Shown: positions 8,990 through 16,325 of the stretch, piece after piece
How the letters are laid out: each line of letters starts with the position of its first letter
Numbering within the stretch: the stretch's first letter is position 1
Assembly (NCBI RefSeq): GCF_002257645.1
Contig: NZ_NQMO01000006.1
Span: 310,001 to 374,000, forward strand
Length of the DNA: 64,000 nt
Source: Paenibacillus sp. XY044
GTDB lineage: Bacteria; Bacillota; Bacilli; Paenibacillales; Paenibacillaceae
Direction: 5' to 3'
Translations under genes and position numbers: made by a program
The notes under the pieces: generated by a model
The model's input: the letters and a program-made list of their open reading frames with translations, nothing else
The model's database searches: none
What the model was told of the DNA's origin: nothing

Positions 8990-10006
8990 ATGTTTACAAA
9001 GTCAAAATCATTGTTTACCGTCATGATTCTGGTAGTCATGCTATCCATGCTGGTGACGGCCTGCGGAGGAAATGGCGGGAGCAGCGGGACGTCGGCATCC
9101 GGCGGGACCGCGTCCGAGACTTCCGGCAAGGATACGACTGCATCGGATTCGAAAGAAACGGCGTCGGACGGAGGAACACGTACGTATAAGACAGAAAAAG
9201 GCGACGTGGAGATCCCGGTAAAGCCGCAGCGCATCGTAACCGATTATTATGGCGGCGAGCTGCTGTCCGTCGGCGCCCACGTGGTAGGCGTGGAACCGAG
9301 CATTTTCCAAAACCCGTTCCTGAAAGATAAGCTGAACGGAGTGGAGGATGTAGGCTACCCAATCAATACGGAGAAGGCACTCACGCTCAAGCCGGACCTG
9401 ATCGTCGTGATGTACGATGATAACTATGAGGCGCTGTCCAAAATCGCACCGACCATCTACATTCCTTATGGCACCGCAATCAACATCGACGATACGGTGC
9501 GCCTGTTCGGCGACATTGCCGGCGAAAAGGAAAAGGCGGAGGAATTCATCAAAGCGTTTGACGAAAAAGCAGCGGCTGCCCGTGAGAAGCTCAAAGGCGT
9601 CGTGGATGAGAATGCCACCTTCGGCATCTACGAGTTGACGGACAAGGGCGAACTGTGGACGTTCGGCGACAATGCCGGCCGCGGCGGCCAGGTATTGTAC
9701 AACGCGCTTCAGTTGAAACGTCCGGCAAAGAACAGCAAGGAAAACCAGACGCTGCAGCTGTCCATGGAACTGCTGCCGGAATATGCGGCGGACTACATGT
9801 TCCTGACGACCTATGATCCGGAGAAGAAAGGCGACAAGCTGAAGGAACTGAAGGCTTCCCCGGTTTGGAACAGCCTGGCAGCCGCGAAGAATGACCGCAT
9901 CTATTATAACGACTTCGACACGTTCTACCGCTATGACCCGATTGCCATTATGGGCCAAATCGATATGTTCGTGGATATGATTCTCGAGCACAGCGGAAAA
10001 AAATAG
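8990..10006 (+). CDS. Ferric-siderophore ABC transporter, substrate-binding lipoprotein
   Basis: This 338-residue lipoprotein has a signal peptide ending LSMLVTAC with Cys25 as the lipidation site. A Gly/Ser/Thr/Asp linker (about residues 26-62) precedes a TroA/FhuD-like bilobal domain. PVKPQRIVTDYYGGELLSVG, KPDLIVVMYDDNYEALSKIA and WNSLAAAKNDRIYYND are family landmarks. It captures a ferric siderophore, probably of hydroxamate type by general similarity, for the two permeases encoded divergently. A perfect Fur box lies just upstream and a GGGGG ribosome site precedes the ATG. It is monocistronic, followed by a strong terminator. The exact siderophore cannot be deduced. Confidence 0.92.
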   Translation: MFTKSKSLFTVMILVVMLSMLVTACGGNGGSSGTSASGGTASETSGKDTTASDSKETASDGGTRTYKTEKGDVEIPVKPQRIVTDYYGGELLSVGAHVVGVEPSIFQNPFLKDKLNGVEDVGYPINTEKALTLKPDLIVVMYDDNYEALSKIAPTIYIPYGTAINIDDTVRLFGDIAGEKEKAEEFIKAFDEKAAAAREKLKGVVDENATFGIYELTDKGELWTFGDNAGRGGQVLYNALQLKRPAKNSKENQTLQLSMELLPEYAADYMFLTTYDPEKKGDKLKELKASPVWNSLAAAKNDRIYYNDFDTFYRYDPIAIMGQIDMFVDMILEHSGKK

Positions 10007-10060
10007 GAATTTAGCATATAGGGTGCCCAGGCGGCAACGCTTGATACCCGCCGATAACGA

Positions 10061-10102
10061 AAAAGAAGCTGCTCCGCTTTGATGCGGGGCAGCTTCTTTT
10101 TG
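10061..10102 (+). terminator. Intrinsic terminator after siderophore-binding protein gene
   Basis: The stem AAAAGAAGCTGC/GCAGCTTCTTTT (10061-10072 with 10089-10100) ends in a T run. The A-rich left arm lets it work on the opposite strand too, where ycnI ends. Confidence 0.92.
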
Positions 10103-10166
10103 TCTATAACGTCGCTCTGTTGAGCTGTCATAAGCAGCTTCTCTTATCAACCGTTTTACGGGTCAT

Positions 10167-10868
10167 TTATTGCCGTCTTTTCGTAAACGAAGTGATCAAG
10201 GACACGATGGACAGCAGCAGGGCGGCAATCGAGGCGACCAGCGTCGCGGTCTGAACGCCGCTGCTTCCGGTTTCCGCTGCGGCTGGGGCAGGAGACGATG
10301 TGGCAGCCTGGTCCTGCGCGGACGTGTTGGTTCCAGTTCCGTTATCCGTGGAGGCGGTGTCGTCATGGCCGTGGTCGGCTGGTTCCGCCGTTTCCGAGGT
10401 AGTGACTTTCGTGATGGAGTGCGGCGAATCCGCGCCTTCGTCACCTGTCCATTCCACGATGCTGCCGTCCTTGTAATATTGGTAGGCGTCCCAGGCCACA
10501 TCGGCATCCTGGTCCGGGTTCTGAGCAACGAAGTTGAATTGCTGGAATTCGCCGGCATTGATGCCGGCCCCGGTAGCGCTCCAGGTAATCGTCTTGATTT
10601 TGCCTGAGGCATCCTTTTCGGTCGAGACTTTCCAGTCCGGTACCGGCTGGTACTGTTTAAGGTCCACGTTCTCCGGCACTTTCAACGTTACCTTGGTGGT
10701 GGCGACTTCCTTCTCGGACGGAATCTTGATCGTGTAAGTTTCCCAGGCTCCCGGAGCCGATGTGGCAGGTTTGACCGTCACGTGGGCGCTGGCGATGCCG
10801 GAAAACAGAAGCAGGCCGGCGGCTGCCGTCATCAAGAACGGGATGCGTTTGCTCAATAATTTTTTCAT
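10167..10868 (-). CDS. ycnI: YcnI-like copper protein (DUF1775) with signal peptide and C-terminal anchor
   Basis: The product has 233 residues when started at the ATG at 10868, which follows an AAGGGGT site; an earlier in-frame codon has no ribosome site. The signal peptide ends IASA, so mature protein would begin with His29. An N-terminal histidine is the copper ligand known for the YcnI/DUF1775 family (monohistidine brace). The DUF1775 beta-sandwich spans about residues 29-150. A long Thr/Ala/Ser/Pro linker follows, then a hydrophobic segment (TATLVASIAALLLSIVSLI) and basic tail that anchor it in the membrane. It lies 59 bases downstream of the CopC/CopD-type gene, the order seen in Bacillus ycnJ-ycnI. 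A role in extracytoplasmic copper handling is likely. Confidence 0.9.
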   Translation of the reverse strand: MKKLLSKRIPFLMTAAAGLLLFSGIASAHVTVKPATSAPGAWETYTIKIPSEKEVATTKVTLKVPENVDLKQYQPVPDWKVSTEKDASGKIKTITWSATGAGINAGEFQQFNFVAQNPDQDADVAWDAYQYYKDGSIVEWTGDEGADSPHSITKVTTSETAEPADHGHDDTASTDNGTGTNTSAQDQAATSSPAPAAAETGSSGVQTATLVASIAALLLSIVSLITSFTKRRQ

Positions 10869-10927
10869 GCTCAATACCCCTTTATATTGTATTTGGTGAT
10901 GGGGCAAATTCCACTGCCCCGCGTGCT

Positions 10928-12595
10928 TCAGCTGCTTCCGACGGTAATCTGGAAGTCGGTATCCCAGGCGTCGAGCGACTCGGTCAAAATATGGACATGG
11001 ACGTTCCAGCGGCCTGCCATGCTGATCAGGTCCTGGACCTTATACGTCTTGTCGGCGCCGGGAATGTCGATTTCGTATTTACCCATATCCATGTCCAGCG
11101 AGGTCAGCGTCAGCTTGATCTGCTGAATGCCCTGCACTGGCTTGCCGCTGCCATCTTTTATGCCTACCTCGAAGGTATTTTCGCCCGCGATATTCGGGCT
11201 GACCCGCAGCGTGACGACGGTGCGGTTATCCAGCGTCTGCTGCACATCCACCGGCCCCGGATTGGAGGCTGCCGGGGGCAGATTCGAGAGGGCGGCGGCG
11301 AGCACGAGGGCTGCGATGCCGGCCGCGAACTCGATCCATACGCCGGCGCCAAGCGGTTTGCTGCGGCGCTGCCCGCGGATGAGATGCACGGCGGCAAAGC
11401 CGAGCATGACCAGCAGCAGCAGGCATTTCAGCAGCAGGATGCGTCCGTAGGCGGTATGAAAGAGCGAATACCAGGTCGGTACATAGGTTAGCGAAGCGTA
11501 CACGCCGCTGATCAGCACAGCCGCAACCAGGGTGGTCCCCCACAGAGAGAAGCGCTCGATGACCGCGAAGTAACTCTTTTTGCGAAGATCCGATTCTTTC
11601 GGGAGCGAAGCCTCCCTAGGCAGAATCAAGCCAAGTGCGAGCAGGCAGCCGAGCCAGATGGAAACCGACACGAGATGGAGGAAATCCATAAATACCGGCA
11701 GCCATATCGATTCGGCCGAAGCAGCGTGCCCGATGAATGCCTTGGACAGCAGCAGCCCCACGCCGGTGAGCAGCGTGCCCGCGTACAACGCGCGGAGCCC
11801 TTTTTGCTCGGTGCTCTGGGTTGCGGCGTACAGCAGCGCACCCAGGAGCAGCACAAGGATCACCTGCACCAGCCAAATGTGGCCGAAGCTCGTGATACGC
11901 AGCATTTTGCCGAGGAGCTCCGCGTTCCATACTTCGCCCCAGCCAACACCGGCTTCGATCGCCGTCTGCATCGGCAAGCTCAGGAGCACACCGATGACCA
12001 GAGCGGCATAGGATATGCCCAGAAGCTTACGGCTCCGAGGCGATAATACCGGATGCCGGGAGCCCCCGCCCGCCGGCAGCAAATACAGATAAAAGCATAG
12101 AACGCCAAGCAGAAAAGCCAAGCTTACATAAAAGAGCCAGCGGATCAGGATCAGATCGGCGCCAGGCGTATAACCCGAGTACACGACGTGGTTGGCCGCA
12201 CCCTGGCTGCTTGTGCCGATTTGAAACGGAAACGTTCCGTTCACCGGATGGCCGTCGCCGGACACGGCCTTCCATTGAACCGTATAAATACCGTCCGAAA
12301 GACCGGCCTTCAGGTCCACTTCCAGGACGGACGGCTTTCCTTCCGGAATTTTACTGGTGCCCTGGTTGACCTCTTCTCCGGACGAACTCATCACGACGAT
12401 CGAGTGAAAGGCCGGCTGGAGCGCCTCATTGAACTGAAGCGTCACCTTGGCTGGCGCCTGCGCCATCACTTCATTATCGGATGGACTCGACTTGGTCAGA
12501 TAGGCATGGGCCGAGCTGGCGGCAGGATGAATGAGCACCCCGATGAAGATCACCAGCATCCATACCCATAGTGGTTTCATATAACGTTTGAACAT
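10928..12595 (-). CDS. ycnJ: YcnJ-like copper import/resistance protein (CopC-CopD fusion)
   Basis: This 555-residue membrane protein starts at the ATG at 12595, preceded by GTAGGTG at good spacing. The signal peptide (to about residue 30, ending SSA) exposes an N-terminal His of the CopC domain (HAYLTKSSPSDNEVM), the canonical copper site. A second CopC landmark is SGDGHPVNGTFPF. The middle holds about eight hydrophobic helices of the CopD domain. The C-terminal 110 residues form an extracellular domain containing LTLTSLDMDMGKYEIDIPG, rich in Met and Asp as in YtkA-like domains. In Bacillus YcnJ supports copper uptake under limitation. No YcnK repressor gene is next to it here, so its control is unknown. 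Confidence 0.9.
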   Translation of the reverse strand: MFKRYMKPLWVWMLVIFIGVLIHPAASSAHAYLTKSSPSDNEVMAQAPAKVTLQFNEALQPAFHSIVVMSSSGEEVNQGTSKIPEGKPSVLEVDLKAGLSDGIYTVQWKAVSGDGHPVNGTFPFQIGTSSQGAANHVVYSGYTPGADLILIRWLFYVSLAFLLGVLCFYLYLLPAGGGSRHPVLSPRSRKLLGISYAALVIGVLLSLPMQTAIEAGVGWGEVWNAELLGKMLRITSFGHIWLVQVILVLLLGALLYAATQSTEQKGLRALYAGTLLTGVGLLLSKAFIGHAASAESIWLPVFMDFLHLVSVSIWLGCLLALGLILPREASLPKESDLRKKSYFAVIERFSLWGTTLVAAVLISGVYASLTYVPTWYSLFHTAYGRILLLKCLLLLVMLGFAAVHLIRGQRRSKPLGAGVWIEFAAGIAALVLAAALSNLPPAASNPGPVDVQQTLDNRTVVTLRVSPNIAGENTFEVGIKDGSGKPVQGIQQIKLTLTSLDMDMGKYEIDIPGADKTYKVQDLISMAGRWNVHVHILTESLDAWDTDFQITVGSS

Positions 12596-12872
12596 ATAAG
12601 GATTCACCTACTTTGAATTCAGGGCCGATACCGCCGCTTGCGGCCGGCACACTGGTAATTGTATAGCCATCGACCTGAGATGAAAATGACCCTAATGGGC
12701 TATAGCGGACCTCAGGATTTATCGATTTCGTGAACTTTCGCCAAGCAGCCGGGGATTTCTGGATTTGACCGCTTTTTGTAAGCCTAAATATTCCATGAAA
12801 TGGGATATTTGGCGGCTGACTTGCCGGATACCGGAGGATCCGGCAGGATTTCTCCGGCTGGGGCACCTGAGC

Positions 12873-12955
12873 CCCGGTCACCGCGGTTCAGCCCGCGAGG
12901 ACCGGGATCAGCCATTTTCAGCACATTTTCAATAAGTTTCAGGTCTCGATATAAT
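12873..12955 (+). promoter_or_regulatory. Hairpin and promoter in the ycnJ-to-small-gene interval
   Basis: The 12596-13008 interval holds no large gene. A GC-rich 14-bp stem (12873-12886 with 12893-12906, two mismatches) without a T run is followed by a good -10 TATAAT (12950-12955) with a weak -35 TTTCAA 17 bases before it, reading into the small gene at 13009. A second dyad, AAATATTCC/GGGATATTT, lies near 12787-12811. Confidence 0.5.
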
Positions 12956-13008
12956 AAAAAGGGAATTCCCGATGAACGAAAAAACTGAAATCAGGAGTGA
13001 TGTTATTC

Positions 13009-13179
13009 ATGAGTTTGGCTGTGTTGGAACGTCGGAGTGAGCTGCTGAAGAAACGGATCCAAGAATTGATCATCAAAGATAACCAGTACGGAATCAGTCG
13101 TCAACAGAACATGTTCCTGCAGCACATGATTAAGGAATTACACCAAACGTCATACGAACTAAACACGGAACGCGGGTAA
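13009..13179 (+). CDS. Small basic helical protein of unknown function
   Basis: This is a 56-residue protein with no family I recognise. It begins MSLAVLERRSELLKKR and is predicted to be almost wholly helical, with heptad-like Leu/Ile spacing and a mid-protein break at NQYGISRQQN, suggesting a helical hairpin or coiled coil. It has no signal peptide, membrane segment or cysteine. An AGGAG site lies 11 bases before the chosen ATG; overlapping GTG and ATG codons at 12997 and 13000 are too close to it. It has its own -10 element and a terminator, so it is an independent unit. Length and helical form faintly recall Spo0E-like phosphatases, but their SQELD signature is absent. Confidence 0.65.
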   Translation: MSLAVLERRSELLKKRIQELIIKDNQYGISRQQNMFLQHMIKELHQTSYELNTERG

Positions 13180-13213
13180 GTCGGCTGGGCTTATCCGAAC
13201 GGGCAGACAGAAA

Positions 13214-13243
13214 AAGGGTACCCGGTAGGGTATCCTTTTTTAA
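13214..13243 (+). terminator. Intrinsic terminator after the 56-residue gene
   Basis: AAGGGTACCC pairs with GGGTATCCTT (one G-U pair) around a GGTA loop, followed by six T residues. Confidence 0.88.
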
Positions 13244-13357
13244 GATATAAGAAAGGACAAGCTTCGAAGCCTAGGCTTCCTTATATCGCAAGAAAAACTA
13301 CCGTTAAATGCGGTCTGGCTTCAAAGAATACGCGCCGTTAGACGTTTTCCTTTATGG
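13244..13357 (+). repeat. Dispersed repeat, copy A (about 114 bp)
   Basis: The segment aligns over its length with the reverse complement of 29508-29619. Shared blocks include CTTCCTTATATCGCAAGAAA and AAATGCGGTCTGGCTTC, and both begin with GATATAAGAAAG. Within the copy, GATATAAG and CTTATATC are inverted, so an RNA hairpin is possible. No reading frame is evident. It lies between a terminator and the GGDEF/HD-GYP gene. Confidence 0.8.
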
Positions 13358-13389
13358 AAACGGGACGGGTCGGTCGAATAAAATGGAAG

Positions 13390-13418
13390 AAACCCGGGGC
13401 AGACATGCGCCGGGTTTT
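13390..13418 (-). terminator. Terminator after the GGDEF/HD-GYP gene
   Basis: The 7-bp stem AACCCGG/CCGGGTT around a 12-base loop (about 13391-13417) has T-rich sequence on both sides. It probably ends the minus-strand gene that stops at 13448. Confidence 0.65.
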
Positions 13419-13447
13419 CCGTTCATATATATAGAATAGGTTTGGAT

Positions 13448-15331
13448 TCAGGATGTTGATGCCGAACCCAAATAGAGAGGATTCAGATCCGAAGCCAGGA
13501 AGGTTTTGCCCTGCTGTCTGGCTTCGATATACCGGATGAACAGCTCGGTCAGGTCCGGGTCAAACTGGGTGCCGGCACAGGCGCGCAGCTCGCGGATCGC
13601 ATCTTCGACCGATTTGGTGTTCTGGTACGGCCGCTCCGAGGTCATGGCGTCAAAAGAATCGATCACGGTGAGCATCCGGCACAGCAGGGGGATTTCCTCC
13701 TTCTGATACCCGTGCGGATATCCCTTGCCGTCATACCGTTCATGATGCAGCTCGATATAGGGGATCAGCGCTTTGAATTGATCCTGAATGAGCGCGATCT
13801 CCTTGCCCCAAACGACATGTTTTTTCACCGTATCCCATTCCGATGGGCTCAGCTTGCCCTGCTTCCGGATAATGTCGCGTGGTATTTCCAGCTTGCCGAT
13901 ATCGTGGATGAGTGCCCCGAGCACGAACTGCTTCCGGCTGACCGGGTCCAACCCGAGTACTTTGCTCATATCCATGGCGTAGCGAAACACCCGCTTGGAA
14001 TGCTTAAACGTATCGATATCCTTGTACAGAAACAGGCTGAGCAGCTGCTCGATGTTTTTCACGTCCTGGGCGATGTCCTGTTCATCCTGTACAGGCAGGG
14101 ACTCCCCGTAGATGTGCACGGTGTTTTTGCCTTGCTTCTTGGCTCCGTACAGCGCCTGGTCGGCCTTGTCCACCAGCAGCGACTTGTCGTGGATGTCGGG
14201 CTTATATCCGGAAATGCCGGCTGAGAAGGACAAGCATCCATGCGGAAAAATTTCCACCCCTTCGAAAGGGGTGTCGTTGATCCGTTTGCGCAGACGGTTG
14301 ATAAACTGGAGAGCCTGCTGCGTATCGTAACCGGGCATCAGCAGGGAAAACTCCTCGCCCCCGTACCGGGAGGCGGAAATGCCGGCCGCTTCCGATTCCT
14401 CTTTTAAAATTTGCCCCATGAGGCCCAGCAGCCGGTCGCCCTTCAGGTGACCGAATTGGTCGTTGTATTTTTTGAAATCGTCGATATCGACCATGGCCAG
14501 AGACAGAGGCTTGCCGGAATTTCTCGTCTGCTGCAGCTGCACGTCGAGAATCTGCTCGAAGTAGGTATGATTGTACAATCCTGTCCGCTGATCCGTATTG
14601 GCGCGTTCCTGCACCTGCTGATACATGCCGAACTGCATCCGGAACAGATGGGACAGCAGCAGGCTGATACCGAGAAACAGCCCCAGTCCCGCTACGCCGT
14701 TATGGACGATCAGGATCGTGAGCACGAGGGAGAGGATCAGGATGCATAAGTAGACAAGCATCGATTCCCGCAGCAATCCCTTCAGCAGGGCGTACAGGCT
14801 GTCCCGGTTGCGGTACATCAAGCAGTAATATAAGCTGATACATACGAGATTCAGTATAAAATAGGTCACGAGCGCGCCGATGTATGCCGGTAAATGGGCG
14901 TTCTGGAGGAAGCCCTCACGGCCGCCCAGGAGATGAAACATGCCGCCTGCGCCGGAAATCATGATGGAATAGATGGAGAAATTGAGTAAATGCTTCCACC
15001 AGGCCATCTTCCGCTCAATGAAGGCGAAAATGACCGCGCTGACCAGCAGCATGACCAGAGAAGCCGCGCTCCCGTACGTAAAGACGCACGCCAAGTACAC
15101 GGCCGAATCCATAGACTGCTTGCTTCCGTCCGGGGGAACTTGGAAGGTATACATATACAGGACCAGTGATACGGCAAGCATGGAGCCGAGAAGAAACCAG
15201 TCCGCCGAGGTATATTGGAAGGACAGGCGGTGCATGTGAAGCAGAAACAGAAGGGTGCCAAGCAGGCAGAACACCAGCGTGCCGATCAACCCCGGGATTT
15301 GCTGTTGCGTAAAAAGGCGTTTTTTAAACAT
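13448..15331 (-). CDS. Membrane-bound GGDEF / HD-GYP cyclic-di-GMP signalling protein
   Basis: This 627-residue protein has about seven transmembrane helices (residues 13-230). A GGDEF domain follows (about 245-410) with an intact GGEEF site at 324-328. The C-terminal HD-GYP domain is about 425-605, with HDIGK at 476-480 and HHERYDGKGYP at 529-539. It can in principle both make and degrade c-di-GMP. No RXXD inhibitory site precedes GGEEF at the usual distance. The membrane part has no recognised ligand domain. The gene stands alone between copper genes, with a terminator behind it and the csoR promoter on the other side. The balance of cyclase and phosphodiesterase activity cannot be predicted. 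Confidence 0.93.
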   Translation of the reverse strand: MFKKRLFTQQQIPGLIGTLVFCLLGTLLFLLHMHRLSFQYTSADWFLLGSMLAVSLVLYMYTFQVPPDGSKQSMDSAVYLACVFTYGSAASLVMLLVSAVIFAFIERKMAWWKHLLNFSIYSIMISGAGGMFHLLGGREGFLQNAHLPAYIGALVTYFILNLVCISLYYCLMYRNRDSLYALLKGLLRESMLVYLCILILSLVLTILIVHNGVAGLGLFLGISLLLSHLFRMQFGMYQQVQERANTDQRTGLYNHTYFEQILDVQLQQTRNSGKPLSLAMVDIDDFKKYNDQFGHLKGDRLLGLMGQILKEESEAAGISASRYGGEEFSLLMPGYDTQQALQFINRLRKRINDTPFEGVEIFPHGCLSFSAGISGYKPDIHDKSLLVDKADQALYGAKKQGKNTVHIYGESLPVQDEQDIAQDVKNIEQLLSLFLYKDIDTFKHSKRVFRYAMDMSKVLGLDPVSRKQFVLGALIHDIGKLEIPRDIIRKQGKLSPSEWDTVKKHVVWGKEIALIQDQFKALIPYIELHHERYDGKGYPHGYQKEEIPLLCRMLTVIDSFDAMTSERPYQNTKSVEDAIRELRACAGTQFDPDLTELFIRYIEARQQGKTFLASDLNPLYLGSASTS

Positions 15332-15457
15332 AAATTTTTCTCCCTGCAGGCCAAAAAATGTTAAGCGAATCAGATGTTTAATTCGCCTTATGAATTCTTA
15401 ATTCCTTTAAATTTCACGGTGGAATGGAAATAGAATCATCATCTGACCGTTCATCGC

Positions 15458-15486
15458 TTGAATACTATTGGGGGGTATCGTATAAT
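15458..15486 (+). promoter_or_regulatory. csoR promoter with CsoR-type operator in the spacer
   Basis: TTGAAT (15458-15463), a 17-base spacer and TATAAT (15481-15486) form a sigma-A promoter. The spacer holds the G-tract ATACTATTGGGGGGTAT, an imperfect CsoR-type dyad. Autoregulation of csoR-copZ by copper-free CsoR is the likely logic. Confidence 0.75.
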
Positions 15487-15518
15487 AAAGATATCAAAGC
15501 GGTATTGGAGGTGTCTTC

Positions 15519-15890
15519 ATGGCGAAGGTCGAAATGAAGGTCGAAGGAATAACGGGCGGTGCTCCGCTCTCCGCTGCCGGTTCTGACAGTTCCTGTGAAG
15601 CGGGATGCAGCGAGCGGCACAGCCACCATTCGGAACAAACCAAGAACAATCTGATTACCCGTTTGAACCGTATTGAAGGACAGATCCGCGGCGTGAAAGG
15701 CCTGATCGAGAAAGATACCTATTGCGATGATGTGCTGAATCAGATCGCGGCGATCCAATCGGCCCTGAACGGCGTAGGCAAGCTGCTCCTGGAGGGCCAT
15801 ATGAAGAGCTGCGTGGTCGAGCGGATCGAGTCCGGCGACCATGAAGTGATTGACGAGCTGCTGGTTACGGTGAAGAAATTAATGAAATAA
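15519..15890 (+). CDS. csoR: Copper-sensing repressor CsoR
   Basis: This 123-residue all-helical DNA-binding repressor leaves its operator when Cu(I) binds. The copper ligands are visible: Cys in DTYCDD, then His and Cys four residues apart in EGHMKSC, the Cys-His-Cys set of CsoR. RLNRIEGQIRGVKGLIEK is the family signature. The N-terminal 40 residues form an extra segment, rich in Ser, Cys and His (CEAGCSERHSHH), that is longer than in Bacillus CsoR and may add metal binding. A GGAGG site precedes the ATG. The gene is followed by copZ after 44 bases, and a CsoR-type operator also lies before copA. Confidence 0.95.
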   Translation: MAKVEMKVEGITGGAPLSAAGSDSSCEAGCSERHSHHSEQTKNNLITRLNRIEGQIRGVKGLIEKDTYCDDVLNQIAAIQSALNGVGKLLLEGHMKSCVVERIESGDHEVIDELLVTVKKLMK

Positions 15891-15934
15891 TACCTGCAAG
15901 AAGAGCAGGGATTATCCAATTTAAGGAGGAATAT

Positions 15935-16138
15935 ATGATGAAGCAGGTTACATTGAACGTACAAGGCATGTCGTGCAACCATTGCGTCAACGCTGTAGAA
16001 GGCGCGGTGAAGAATGCCGGCGCCGCAGGCAAGGTTGATTTGCCGTCCAATACGGTGACAGTGGACTACGACGAGAACAAAGTGAGTCTGGACACCATTA
16101 AGGCAGCAATCGAGGATCAAGGCTACGATGTTGTCTAA
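15935..16138 (+). CDS. copZ: Copper chaperone CopZ
   Basis: This 67-residue single heavy-metal-associated domain has the Cu(I) motif GMSCNHC near residues 12-18. It shuttles Cu(I) to the P-type ATPase CopA and buffers copper in the cytoplasm. AAGGAGG stands before two adjacent ATG codons (15935 and 15938); either could start. It lies between csoR and copA, 187 bases before the copA start. The copA gene has its own operator, so copZ may be expressed with csoR while copA is expressed separately or with both. Confidence 0.95.
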   Translation: MMKQVTLNVQGMSCNHCVNAVEGAVKNAGAAGKVDLPSNTVTVDYDENKVSLDTIKAAIEDQGYDVV

Positions 16139-16275
16139 GCTTTATGGCATGCGAATGTAACGCCTTCTGAAATGAATTACACAGAAGCTGGCGGAGGCGA
16201 GGGCTCCTCCGCTTATATGAGGCAGCGGTGCGAATTTACGTGATTTGCGGGCGCTGCCTTTTTTGACTCGAGTGT

Positions 16276-16292
16276 ATACCCCGCTGGGGTAT
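16276..16292 (+). promoter_or_regulatory. Perfect CsoR operator upstream of copA
   Basis: ATACCCCGCTGGGGTAT is an exact 7-3-7 palindrome of the CsoR type. A TTGACT -35-like element at 16263-16268 places the operator over the promoter spacer and -10 region. It lies 33 bases before the copA ATG. Confidence 0.88.
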
Positions 16293-16325
16293 GCCATAGT
16301 CTTTGGGATAGGAGAGAACGCGGCC

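Noticed and set aside
13009-13179. Spo0E-like phosphatase assignment for the 56-residue protein
   Set aside because: The SQELD signature and spacing of Spo0E-family proteins are absent.
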